A DNA stretch of 64,000 bases from Lactonifactor sp. BIOML-A5 (GTDB lineage Bacteria; Bacillota; Clostridia; Lachnospirales; Lachnospiraceae), in assembly GCF_009677585.1 (NCBI RefSeq), contig NZ_WKYV01000005.1, positions 163,657 through 227,656 on the forward strand, written 5' to 3'. Under the pieces are notes generated by a model. It was not told the origin of the DNA, ran no database searches, and saw nothing but the letters and a program-made list of their open reading frames with translations. Numbering within the stretch: the stretch's first letter is position 1; the number at the start of each line of letters is the position of its first letter. Of the stretch, positions 37,037-45,409 are shown piece after piece. The position numbers and the translations under genes are program-made.

Positions 37037-37360
37037 ATGAAGATTGAAGGGAACCAGAAAGAACTGGATGCAATGGTAGAATTTCATAAGGGAAACCGTG
37101 TCGAGGGACTGAGACTGCAAGAAGAATTTGCAGCGGAATTTCGTAAGGAGTATAAAGACAAAGATCACTGTCCTTGCCTGAAAGCCTGTCGTTATCACGG
37201 AAACTGTAAGGAATGTGTAGCAATCCACAGAGCGCATCAGGAACATGTTCCTAATTGTATGCGACCATTGATTAATAAAAAATTGAAATTGATGTCAGAA
37301 TTAACAGAGCATACCTTGGCAAATGAAATAGAAGCTCCACATGAGATTTTAAGAAAATAG
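37037..37360 (+). CDS. Cysteine-rich small protein, function unknown
   Basis: A 107-residue protein with a Cys/His cluster (CPCLKACRYHGNCKECVAIH, then HVPNC) that looks able to bind a metal or an iron-sulphur cluster. The N-terminal half (MVEFHKGNRVEGLRLQEEF) is charged and probably helical. I do not recognise a named family. The ATG at 37037 has GGAGG about 15 nt upstream, further than usual; an upstream TTG at 37013 is less likely. It is the first gene inside the element after the lysS terminator. Confidence 0.6.
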   Translation: MKIEGNQKELDAMVEFHKGNRVEGLRLQEEFAAEFRKEYKDKDHCPCLKACRYHGNCKECVAIHRAHQEHVPNCMRPLINKKLKLMSELTEHTLANEIEAPHEILRK

Positions 37361-37433
37361 GCAAGTCAAATTCCCGTTTATTGGGAAGTCGCAGAGAACG
37401 AAAAATCGGAAGTTTACAGCGAGGTGAAAGAGG

Positions 37434-37651
37434 TTGAATTATGTAGAATATGGAAAAGAAAACAGCGATGTAATTATCCTCTTACACGGAGGCGGTTTAT
37501 TATGGTGGAATACAAAGAGGTTGCTGAAAGACTTCAAACAGATTATCATGTGGTTTTGCCTATATTAGATGGTCATGCAGGATGTGATAAGCAGTTTACA
37601 ACGATAGAGAATAATGCTTTGGATATTATAGAATTTGTAAATAGCAAATAA
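37434..37651 (+). pseudogene. Broken alpha/beta-hydrolase fragment
   Basis: A TTG-started frame gives NYVEYGKENSDVIILLHGGG, the oxyanion-loop start of an alpha/beta hydrolase, and then needs a one-base insertion near 37,512 to continue as YKEVAERLQTDYHVVLPILD. The protein ends after about 72 residues with a TAA, so only the N-terminal third is present and the catalytic Ser is missing. Confidence 0.65.
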
Positions 37652-37696
37652 GAAAACAAATATGATGATAATATATTTTTTCAAAAATACAGTCAA

Positions 37697-38386
37697 ATGA
37701 GTCGCTCACAGCAGGGACTAGCCGGTGCAGGAGAATGGGAAACATTGAGAAAGCTGCTGCCGGATTTTAAAGATAAGCGTGTGCTTGATTTAGGATGCGG
37801 CTATGGATGGCACTGTATTTATGCGATGGAACACGGAGCGTCTTCTGTTGTAGGTGTTGATATTTCTCATAAAATGCTCGAGGTAGCCAAAGAAAAAACA
37901 CATTTTCCACAGGTTGAATATAAATGCTGTGCTATAGAAGATGTGGAATTCCCAGAGGAGAGTTTTGATGTAATATTAAGTTCACTTGCGTTTCACTATG
38001 TAGCAGATTATGAGATTTTAGTAAAAAAGATATATAGAATACTGAAGTCTGGTGGTAAGCTAGTTTTTACGGTTGAACATCCTGTTTTTACTGCCTATGG
38101 AACACAAGACTGGCATTATAACGAAAAAGGAGAAATACTGCATTTTCCGGTGGATAATTATTATTATGAGGGCAAACGGACAGCTGTGTTTTTGGGAGAA
38201 AAGGTTACAAAATATCATAGAACACTGACCACATATCTAAATACACTGCTTTCAAATGGTTTTATAATAAATCATATTGTGGAGCCGCAGCCGCCGGAAT
38301 ACATGATGGATATTCCGGGGATGCAGGATGAAATGCGCCGTCCCATGATGCTGATTGTATCGGCGAACAAAAAAGTGGATAGATAG
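37697..38386 (+). CDS. Class I SAM-dependent methyltransferase, start codon region damaged
   Basis: A 229-residue enzyme with motif I RVLDLGCGYGWHCIYA and the later VILSSLAFHYVADY and GGKLVFTVEHPVF, typical of small-molecule methyltransferases. In-frame codons upstream read ENKYDDNIFFQKYSQ and look like the true N-terminus, but they are preceded directly by the TAA of the hydrolase fragment, so the original start codon was lost. Translation may begin at ATG 37697, which has no clear ribosome site. The protein might be poorly made. Substrate unknown. Confidence 0.7.
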   Translation: MSRSQQGLAGAGEWETLRKLLPDFKDKRVLDLGCGYGWHCIYAMEHGASSVVGVDISHKMLEVAKEKTHFPQVEYKCCAIEDVEFPEESFDVILSSLAFHYVADYEILVKKIYRILKSGGKLVFTVEHPVFTAYGTQDWHYNEKGEILHFPVDNYYYEGKRTAVFLGEKVTKYHRTLTTYLNTLLSNGFIINHIVEPQPPEYMMDIPGMQDEMRRPMMLIVSANKKVDR

Positions 38387-38423
38387 AACTAAAACACCTA
38401 TAAGGTATAAATGGAGGTAATTT

Positions 38424-38918
38424 ATGTTTAAAGAAAAAATTATTATAGAGATGAAAGAAGTATTCAAAGAAATTCCTTTTGGCATAGAGCATACTCTCAA
38501 AGTTTTGAAAAATGCAGAAGATATAATGAAAGGAGAAAATATCGGAGAGGAAGAAAAAGAATTCATCAGTATTATTGCTATACTACATGATATTGGTGCG
38601 GTTGAAGCACAAAAAAAATACGGTTCTATTGATGGTGTCTATCAAGAAAAGGAAGGACCAGAAGTAGCGAAAGAAATATTAAAAAAGGTAGGCTATAACA
38701 AAAATATTGATAGAATATGCTTTATAATAGGCAACCATCATACTCCATCTAAAATTGATGGACTTGATTTTCAAATACAATGGGAAGCTGATTTGCTTGA
38801 AAATTTAACGGTTATGGATAAAGAAAAAGAACAGGAAAAGATAAAAAAGTGTATAGATGAAAACTTTAAAACAAACACAGGAAAAAGGATAGCTTATAAT
38901 CGCTTTATTTTAGATTAG
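38424..38918 (+). CDS. HD-domain phosphohydrolase
   Basis: A 164-residue protein with the metal-binding order of HD hydrolases: His in IPFGIEHTLKV, the HD pair in AILHDIGAVEA, His in IIGNHHTPS and a final Asp in EADLLENL. Such small proteins hydrolyse nucleotides or phosphate esters; the substrate is unknown. TGGAGGTAATTT precedes the ATG. Confidence 0.8.
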   Translation: MFKEKIIIEMKEVFKEIPFGIEHTLKVLKNAEDIMKGENIGEEEKEFISIIAILHDIGAVEAQKKYGSIDGVYQEKEGPEVAKEILKKVGYNKNIDRICFIIGNHHTPSKIDGLDFQIQWEADLLENLTVMDKEKEQEKIKKCIDENFKTNTGKRIAYNRFILD

Positions 38919-38987
38919 TAGTAGATTATTACAGTTATGTATTTTATATCGCAAAGAAAAAATAGTAGTTAAGTTTAACCCTAGGGT

Positions 38988-39223
38988 TAAATGATGAATA
39001 TGTTGAGGGCATTTTTGTTTCTGGTGAAATGCAATCGCAGGGTATAGGTAAAATTCTGCTGAATTATGCAAAGGATAAAAGGAATAAGTTGTACTTGAAC
39101 GTATACCAAAAGAACGCACGGGCAATATCTTTTTATAAGAGAGAAGGATTTGAGATTCAGCATAGTGGCTTAGATGAGGCTACCGGAGAAAAAGATTATG
39201 TAATGACATGGCAACACAAATAG
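38988..39223 (+). pseudogene. GNAT acetyltransferase, C-terminal fragment
   Basis: The open frame reads DEYVEGIFVSGEMQSQGIG and continues LNVYQKNARAISFYKREGF, which are the acetyl-CoA loop (Q-x-x-G-x-G/A) and the C-terminal strand of GNAT acetyltransferases. The N-terminal half and the start are missing. It ends at a good terminator. Confidence 0.7.
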
Positions 39224-39244
39224 AAATTCCAGTTTGCCAACTTG

Positions 39245-39286
39245 CCCTTTGAGAGAGGAGAAATCCTTTCCTCAAAGGGTTTTTTC
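39245..39286 (+). terminator. Terminator after the GNAT fragment
   Basis: CCCTTTGAG (39245-39253) pairs with CTCAAAGGG (39271-39279), with an inner AGGA/TCCT, and seven Ts follow. Confidence 0.85.
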
Positions 39287-39367
39287 TATTTATACGGATA
39301 TTCGCAAACTACAAGATAAAGCCAAAACTTCATATACTCTAATCACAGAGGAAGTGGAGGTTTTGAT

Positions 39368-39796
39368 ATGAGTAACAGTTTAGCAGAAGTACACCCGGAG
39401 CTTGTTTCGGAGTGGTCGGAGAAGAACTTACCGCTTACACCTGATGACATTACTTTCGGTTCAAATAAAAAAGTATGGTGGAAAGGTGCTTGTGGTCACG
39501 AATGGAAGACAAGCGTTAAGGCTCGTTCTAATGGAGAGAAATGCCCGATATGCTCTGGTGCAAGAGTAATTGCAGGAATTAACGATTTGGCGACATTAGA
39601 GCCATTACTGGTAAAACAGTGGTCGAAAAAGAATAAGATAAAACCGACAGAGGTTTCTATTGGTTCTCATAAGAAAGTGATTTGGAGATGTGAGAAAGGA
39701 CACGAGTGGGAAGCTGCCGTTAAGAGCAGGACAATAAATAAAACAGATATGGAAGCAATATTAAAATGGCGATCAATGTATCAAGCAAACAGTTAA
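39368..39796 (+). pseudogene. Zinc-ribbon array protein, left (5') copy, truncated by recombination
   Basis: It starts well (GGAGG 7 nt before the ATG; MSNSLAEVHPELVSEWSEK) and encodes almost two treble-clef zinc units (CGHEWKTSVKARSNGEKCPIC, with its two Cys pairs, then GHEWEAAVKSRTINK). At 39,744 it leaves the zinc-ribbon sequence and runs into an EAL gene fragment. Bases 39384-39744 are repeated at 52084-52444 with about 20 differences, mostly synonymous. The right copy carries the rest of the gene. Confidence 0.8.
39384..39744 (+). repeat. 361-bp direct repeat, left copy
   Basis: Matches 52084-52444 at a constant offset of 12,700 bases, about 94% identical by eye. The pair brackets the EAL/GGDEF, IS3, ars, IS66 and subtilase segment. 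Confidence 0.9.
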
Positions 39797-40263
39797 TGGA
39801 AGAGGATTTCACTGATAGATTAGTACAAGTATTGGAAAAATATCAGATTCAAAAAAATGATTTTGAGATAGAAATCACAGAAAATATACAGCTTGAAACA
39901 AATTCTTTGATTCACGAAGCTCTTGGAAAGTTGTCAGCCATGGGAATTTCAATTGCAATCGATGATTTTGGAACAGGGTATTCATCATTGTATTATTTGA
40001 GAGAACTTCCGGTAAATAGAATCAAGATTGCCAAAGAATTAATTGATCATATTGACCATGATATTTATTCGAAATCGATTGTTCAAATGGTTATTTCTGT
40101 CGCGAAAGTAAATAATATTAAGGTAATTGCTGAAGGTGTTGAAACACAGAAACAATGGGACTGTCTGAAACAGATGGACTGCGATGAGATACAAGGATAC
40201 CTGTTCTCAAAGCCCCTTACTCCTGGTGAATTAGAGAATAATTGGCTTAGAAAAAGTGAATAA
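39745..40263 (+). pseudogene. EAL-domain phosphodiesterase, 5'-truncated fragment
   Basis: From the junction the frame reads GSNIKMAINVSSKQLMEEDF and continues through IAIDDFGTGYSSLYYLREL and KVIAEGVETQKQWDCL, the C-terminal two thirds of an EAL domain that degrades c-di-GMP. The EVL/EAL motif itself, the N-terminus and the start are missing. The remaining metal-site residues are kept, but no activity is expected. Confidence 0.8.
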
Positions 40264-40293
40264 ACATCTAATAATTAATAGGAAGGAGTATGA

Positions 40294-41275
40294 ATGAAAT
40301 TCATTGAGAATAAGCATAATAGATTAGCTAATGTGAGTCAGTACGTCAATTTTTTTATGGTTGTCGTAATTTATATTCCTTTCGGGGTTGGTTCGTAATA
40401 ATGATCTTACAATTCTGGGGATAGAGATAGAAACGTCTGCTTTGAGAGGAATTATTACACAAATACAAATGCTTGTTTGCGTTTATCTGGTATTAAGAGA
40501 GAACAAGATGGGTTATATCATAAATGTTCTTTTAAATATTTATAGTATGCTAGTGGCGATTGTTTTTATGGTACATACTAAATCCCCAAGTGCACTTTCA
40601 TGTGTTATTTCATATGGAGGCGCATTTTTGATTATAACATTAATAATCCTATATAAGCAAAGAGCCAGGGGATATGTCAAAAAAATTGAAAGTCAAAGCA
40701 GACCTTGATAGAATCGGAAAGTAAGTTACATAAAATGGCATTTTATGATTCGCTTACAGGTTTGCCAAATAAGGAATTATATATGAATCGACTAGATCAA
40801 AATATCAGTTTGGCCAATCGGAATGGTACTTTGATAGGAATTATGTTCATTGATTTAGATTCCTTTAAATCAGTAAATGATACCATGGGGCACACAGCGG
40901 GTGATATTGTTTTAAAATCAGTGGCGGAACGCTTTGAGCATTGCTTGCGTAGAGAAGATACGGTTTCTAGATTTGGTGGTGATGAATATCTAGTTCAAAT
41001 ATGTAACCTTGATAAAATTTAAGACTTACATAATATTACGAAAAAAATAATGAATTCATTACAAACTACTGTATTAGTTAATAATGTTGAGTTTGTCATC
41101 ACAACCAGCGTTGGAGTTGCGGTATATCCGGTTGATGGAGAAGATCCGGAAACACTAATAAAAAATGCAGATATTGCTATGTACATAGCAAAAAATAAAG
41201 GTAAGAACGAATATGCTTTTTGTTCACCCAAAATGATAAATGATGTTGTAAAAAAAATGAAACTTACAAATTTAT
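40294..41275 (+). pseudogene. GGDEF diguanylate cyclase, frameshifted and truncated
   Basis: ATG 40294 follows GGAAGGAG and begins a membrane-anchored protein (MKFIENKHNRLANVSQYV, then hydrophobic segments). The frame stops at TAA 40396, shifts to another frame until about 40,700, returns with FYDSLTGLPNKELY and RFGGDEYLV, meets a TAA at 41020, and continues with TSVGVAVYPVDGEDPETL to KMINDVVKKMKLTN. There a truncated IS3-type element abuts. The GGDEF motif is intact, but the gene cannot make one protein. Confidence 0.85.
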
Positions 41276-41560
41276 ATTTGATTTTATATCACATTTTCTA
41301 CAGATACGAAGAACTCGTTTATCATTCACATGCATTCCTTTATGCCCAAACAATTCATCACGAATTCTACGATATCCCATATCTGGATGTAGTTCATGTA
41401 TCTTTCTTATTTCTGTAGATAACGATTCATTTTGTAGTTCGTTAGCACTCTTTGGATGATTTAGCCAGTGATAGTACGCAGAGCGGGTGATTTTTAGATA
41501 TTTACAAAGCTTATCTATCGGATAGCCTCTATCTGAAGACAATTCCTTAATTGCTTCATA
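41276..41560 (-). pseudogene. IS3-type transposase orfB, N-terminal fragment
   Basis: The frame reads YPIDKLCKYLKITRSAYYHW and HPDMGYRRIRDELFGHKG, the HTH region preceding the DDE domain of IS3 orfB (IS150-like group). The DDE residues are absent; the gene is cut at 41,276. Confidence 0.8.
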
Positions 41561-41577
41561 TGCAGCTAAATGGTGGA

Positions 41578-42264
41578 CTAAAGATAACGATCTCCCCTTT
41601 CCAGGTCTCTGACTTTTTTTAATAGATTATTCTCCATTTGTAGGTCAAGATTCTTTTTTTCAAGTTCTGATATATTATCACGTAATTCTTCTTCTGGTGT
41701 TCGGCTTGGCAATGTTCCTATACTTCGTCCACGACGATCTTCAAGACCTTCGACTCCCATTGCTTCATATCGCTTTACCCAGTTACGAACTTGTTGATAA
41801 GAACAGTTGTATTGGAGTGCCATTTCCCCGTAATTCTGATCATTAATTAAACATTCTTTTTCTATTCTAAGCCTTTCTTCAGGCGTTGTTGTTTTTGCTT
41901 TTTTCATGTATGCACCTCCAGTGGAAGTCTTTAAAGTTCCACCAGAATTATACACCTTTATCCAATATTCAAGTTGTGTTTGCTAGCGAATATTGTATTT
42001 TTGACAAATATTGTTGAGCGATTCATTACCACTAAGATAATCATTGATAGCGGCAATCTTGGTTTCCTTTGAACATCTACGATTCTGCTTTTGATCTAGC
42101 AATCCTGTAGCACCTTCACTTTGATATATTCTAATCCATTTTCTAATACTTGAAGGAGCTACTCCTAATTCATTGCCTGCTTGTTCAATGCCAACTTCCT
42201 TGTTAAAATATCGTTCGACTATTTTCACTTTATCAACTGAATTTATTTTTCCTTTTCTAGACAT
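41578..42264 (-). pseudogene. IS3-type transposase orfA with one amber codon
   Basis: The first part (SRKGKINSVDKVKIVERYF ... LNNICQKYNIR) and second part (QTQLEYWIKVYNSGGTLKTS ... EKKNLDLQMENNLLKKV) are in one frame, separated by a single TAG just after ...KYNIR, around 41,983. The product has two helix-turn-helix domains and a C-terminal leucine zipper, as in IS150-type orfA. With the nonsense codon and missing orfB, the element is inactive. Confidence 0.8.
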
Positions 42265-42432
42265 AGAAATACCACCATATAGGACTTTTATATTTCCTTG
42301 TCCTATATAGGGGTAGCATATCAGAATCTATTTTTTACAGAACTTACATTTCAGAGTGAAATCGTGTATTTCTAGCAAAGGTGATTTTGAACATATGAAG
42401 ACAGTGACTTGTTTTCTCTTTTTTATACAATA

Positions 42433-42487
42433 CATTGACATTTATCTATGTAATGCATATAATGTATCACATAGATAAATGTCAATG
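42433..42487 (+). promoter_or_regulatory. arsR promoter and operator
   Basis: TTGACA (42435-42440), 17 bp, TATAAT (42458-42463). Perfect 18-bp inverted arms, CATTGACATTTATCTATG (42433-42450) and its complement (42470-42487), flank the -10 and cover the -35. Such dyads are the usual operators of ArsR/SmtB repressors. The promoter places the transcript start near 42,470, which rules out gene starts upstream of that. Confidence 0.85.
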
Positions 42488-42500
42488 TGATGTGAACAAT

Positions 42501-42797
42501 ATGAATACAATGGATGTAGCACTTATATGTAAGGCAATTGGAGATAGCAACAGATTACAAATCATACAAATGCTCTCAGATGGAGAGAAGTGTGGATGCA
42601 AGTTATTGGAAGCTTTTGAAATTACGCAACCAACACTTTCACATCATATGAAAATTTTAAATGAATGTGGATTAGTGAATGACCGAAAAGAAGGGAAATG
42701 GCATCATTACTCATTAAACTGTGAAACACTTCATTTATTTAAAGAATACATTGAGCAGTTGTCCTGTTGCAAAGAAGAAGGACGGTGCTGTAAATGA
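42501..42797 (+). CDS. arsR: ArsR-family metalloregulator
   Basis: A 98-residue winged-helix repressor. EKCGCKLLEAF at the start of the DNA-binding helices resembles the CxC arsenite site of ArsR, and TQPTLSHHMKILNECGL is the recognition helix. A second Cys cluster (CCKEEGRCCK) ends the protein. The start ATG 42501 is chosen because the promoter -10 lies at 42458-42463. It overlaps the next gene by ATGA. It should dissociate from the 18-bp dyad when As(III) binds. Confidence 0.88.
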   Translation: MNTMDVALICKAIGDSNRLQIIQMLSDGEKCGCKLLEAFEITQPTLSHHMKILNECGLVNDRKEGKWHHYSLNCETLHLFKEYIEQLSCCKEEGRCCK

Positions 42798-43792
42798 TGT
42801 GGGATTTTATCCAAAACCAGATTTTTGGAATGAAATGGTTGAATAGATTGATTGGAAATGGACTAGAGAAGTTGGGACTTGATCTAGCAGGCAGGGTAGG
42901 AGGCAGTATCCAGTTTTTTATTTACGATGCAATGAAGATTACAATTCTACTTTGCATCTTGATATACTTCATTTCCTATATTCAAAGTTATTTTCCACCA
43001 GAAAGAAGCAAAAAAATAATGGGACGGTTTCATGGGATATGGGCGAATTGTATTGCAACTTTACTTGGAACTGTGACTCCTTTTTGCTCATGTTCATCGA
43101 TTCCGTTGTTTATTGGATTTACAAGTGCGGGCTTACCATTAGGTGTGACATTTTCGTTCTTGATTTCTTCACCAATGGTGGATCTGGGAAGTTTGATTTT
43201 GTTAATGAGTATTTTTGGAACCAAGGTAGCGATTATTTATGTAATTGTTGGTCTTGTTATTGCGGTAGTAGGCGGAACAATTATAGAGAAAATGCATATG
43301 GAATCTTATGTAGAAGAGTTTATTCTAAAGGCAAGTGCTGTAGATATTGATTCGCCTGAGTTGACTCAAAGAGAAAGACTTGTCTATGCAAAGGGCCAGG
43401 TGGTTCAGACATTTAAAAAAGTATTTCCATATATTTTAATAGGTGTTGGGATTGGTGCGATTATTCATAACTGGATTCCAGAAGAATGGATAGAAATGGT
43501 ACTTGGAAGTAATAATCCGTTTGGAGTAATTCTTGCAACACTTCTTGGAGTTCCCATGTATGCAGATATTTTTGGTACGATTCCAGTGGCAGAAGCACTG
43601 CTCTATAAAGGAGCTCAGCTTGGAACCATTTTAAGTTTTATGATGGCAGTTACGACACTCAGCTTACCGTCAATGATTATGCTTCGAAAGGCTGTAAAAC
43701 CAAAACTTTTAGGTATGTTTATAGCAGTATGTACGATTGGAATTATCATAGTTGGATATTTATTTAATCTGTTTCAATGGATGATTATTTAG
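42794..43792 (+). CDS. arsP: ArsP-type permease (organoarsenical or metal efflux)
   Basis: A 332-residue membrane protein with eight or so helices. VTPFCSCSSIPLFIGF carries the Cys pair characteristic of the ArsP/DUF318 permease family, and LLGVPMYADIFGTIPVAEAL is the repeated half. ArsP exports trivalent organoarsenicals such as methylarsenite; relatives carry other metals. Translation is coupled to arsR through a 4-bp overlap. No inactivating change is visible. Confidence 0.85.
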   Translation: MMWDFIQNQIFGMKWLNRLIGNGLEKLGLDLAGRVGGSIQFFIYDAMKITILLCILIYFISYIQSYFPPERSKKIMGRFHGIWANCIATLLGTVTPFCSCSSIPLFIGFTSAGLPLGVTFSFLISSPMVDLGSLILLMSIFGTKVAIIYVIVGLVIAVVGGTIIEKMHMESYVEEFILKASAVDIDSPELTQRERLVYAKGQVVQTFKKVFPYILIGVGIGAIIHNWIPEEWIEMVLGSNNPFGVILATLLGVPMYADIFGTIPVAEALLYKGAQLGTILSFMMAVTTLSLPSMIMLRKAVKPKLLGMFIAVCTIGIIIVGYLFNLFQWMII

Positions 43793-43804
43793 GAGGAAAG
43801 AAAG

Positions 43805-44167
43805 ATGGCTTTATTTGGATTAGGAAAGAAGAAGGAAGAAAAAGAGAATACTTGTTGTTGTGGTGGAAATTGTACTCCAGAAAAAATGGAGCAGGCAGAA
43901 GCAGAAAAAAGTAATAAAGGTATAAAGGTACTTGGTGGAGGCTGCGCAAAATGTCATGAGCTTGAAGATAATACGAAGGAAGCATTAGCTGAGTTAGAAA
44001 TAGAGGAAAAGGTTGAACTGATCACAGACTTCTCAATCATAGCAACATACGGAGTTATGTCTACACCAGCTCTTGTAATTGATGGTAAAGTAGTAAGCTA
44101 TGGAAAAGTTTTGAAAAAAGAAGAAATAATAAAATGTATTTCAGAGGTTCGTAAAAATGAAGGATAA
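43805..44167 (+). CDS. Thioredoxin-fold protein with CxxC, ars-operon type
   Basis: A 120-residue protein. A Cys-rich N-terminal tail (ENTCCCGGNCTPEKMEQ) precedes a small thioredoxin_3 domain with CAKCHELEDN as active site and STPALVIDGKVVSYGK as the cis-Pro loop. Such proteins accompany ArsP permeases and probably reduce or hand over the metalloid. AGGAGGAAAGAAAG precedes the ATG. The damaged ACR3 gene starts inside its last codons. Confidence 0.85.
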   Translation: MALFGLGKKKEEKENTCCCGGNCTPEKMEQAEAEKSNKGIKVLGGGCAKCHELEDNTKEALAELEIEEKVELITDFSIIATYGVMSTPALVIDGKVVSYGKVLKKEEIIKCISEVRKNEG

Positions 44168-45200
44168 CAAAGATATAAATTTCTTTCAAAGATACCTCAC
44201 TTTATGAGTATTTTTATGTATGATAGTAGGCGTCATGATAGGAAAGTTTTTGCCAGTTATTCCTGATATGTGGGGGAAAATGCAAGTGGCTGGCATATCA
44301 ATACCAATTGCACTACTAAAATGGCTTATGATCTATCCTATGATGATGAAAGTGGATTTTAAGAGTATAAAGCAGGTGGGGAAAAATTCCAAAGGATTGA
44401 TTATTACATGGATTGTTAATTGGCTGATAAAACCTTTTACAATGTATGGTATTGCATATTTATTTCTATTTGTTCTTTTTAAATCAGTCATATCCGCAGA
44501 CCTTGCAACTGAATATTTGGCTGGAGCAGTATTATTAGGTGTGGCACCCTGTACAGCAATGGTATTTGTATGGAGCAGCTTAACGAAAGGTAATCCTCCA
44601 TATACTGTAGTTCAGGTTGCAACAAATGATTTGATTATTTTAATTGCTTTTGTACCAATAGTAAAATTTTTACTTGGGGTTTCAGATATTTCGGTATCTT
44701 ATAGTACATTGTTCCTTAGTGTGATTCTATTTGTCGTAATCCCACTTATGGGAGGAATTTTAACAAGAATAACTGTCACTAAGAAAAGTGGTGAAAAGTA
44801 TTTTGAAACAACATTTGTAAGCAAGTTTGATAATTTGACTACACGGGGACTGTTGCTTACGTTGGTATTGATTTTCGCTTCACAGACAGAAGCAATTCTA
44901 TCTAATCCAATCCATATTATTTTGATTTCGATTCCATTGATTATACAGACATTCCTTATTTTTGGAGTTACATTTGGAATATCAAGAATATGCAAATTGC
45001 CTTATGATGTTGCAGCTCCTGCAGGTATGATTGGGGCGTCAAATTTCTTTGAACTTGCAGTAGCAGTAGCGATTGCTTTATTTGGAACGACAAGTCCAGC
45101 AGCATTAGCTACAACAGTAGGCGTTTTGACAGAAGTTCCTGTTATGTTGCTGTTAGTGAAATTTGCTAATAGTAAGAAAGGGTGGTTCAATTATGTATAA
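44157..45200 (+). pseudogene. acr3: ACR3 arsenite efflux transporter with TGA at codon 17
   Basis: ATG 44157 overlaps the thioredoxin gene and reads MKDNKDINFFQRYLTL, then TGA at 44205-44207 where the family has Trp (LTLW), then VFLCMIVGVMIGKFLPVIP in the same frame. The rest is a normal ACR3 protein of ten helices with GVAPCTAMVFVWSSL (the essential Cys) and AAPAGMIGASNFFELAVAVA. A TGG-to-TGA change explains it. Restart at ATG 44220 would give a protein lacking the start of helix 1, which may or may not function. Confidence 0.85.
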
Positions 45201-45351
45201 AAAGAAAGTAGCATTTATATGTGTTCATAACTCATGTAGAAGTCAAATAGCAGAAGCACTAGGAAGGCATTTAGCATCGGATGTGTTTGAAAGCCATTAG
45301 GCGGGAACAGAAACAAAGCCTCAAATCAATCAAGATGCAGTTCGTATTTTG
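45193..45351 (+). pseudogene. arsC: arsC arsenate reductase, 5' part, with amber codon and IS66 insertion
   Basis: Starts inside the end of ACR3. It reads VAFICVHNSCRSQIAEALG, the CX5R phosphatase-like site of thioredoxin-coupled ArsC, reaches TAG at 45298 and continues AGTETKPQINQDAVRIL up to the IS66 target duplication. The 3' part resumes at 48091. Confidence 0.9.
45344..45351 (+). repeat. Left target-site duplication of the IS66 element
   Basis: GTATTTTG here is repeated at 48091-48098 directly outside the other end of the element. Confidence 0.95.
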
Positions 45352-45409
45352 GTATACGGTAAACCATGAGTACTAGCTCAAATGTTGACCGCCAAGTTGG
45401 CGGTCTGGT

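Larger units (their letters stand above)
41276..42290 (-). mobile_element. Truncated IS3-family insertion sequence
   Basis: Contains an interrupted orfA and the first part of orfB, all on the minus strand. orfB is cut at 41,276 where it meets the GGDEF remnant, so the integrase catalytic core is missing. The right boundary, near 42,290-42,320, cannot be fixed because the left inverted repeat is lost. Confidence 0.75.
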
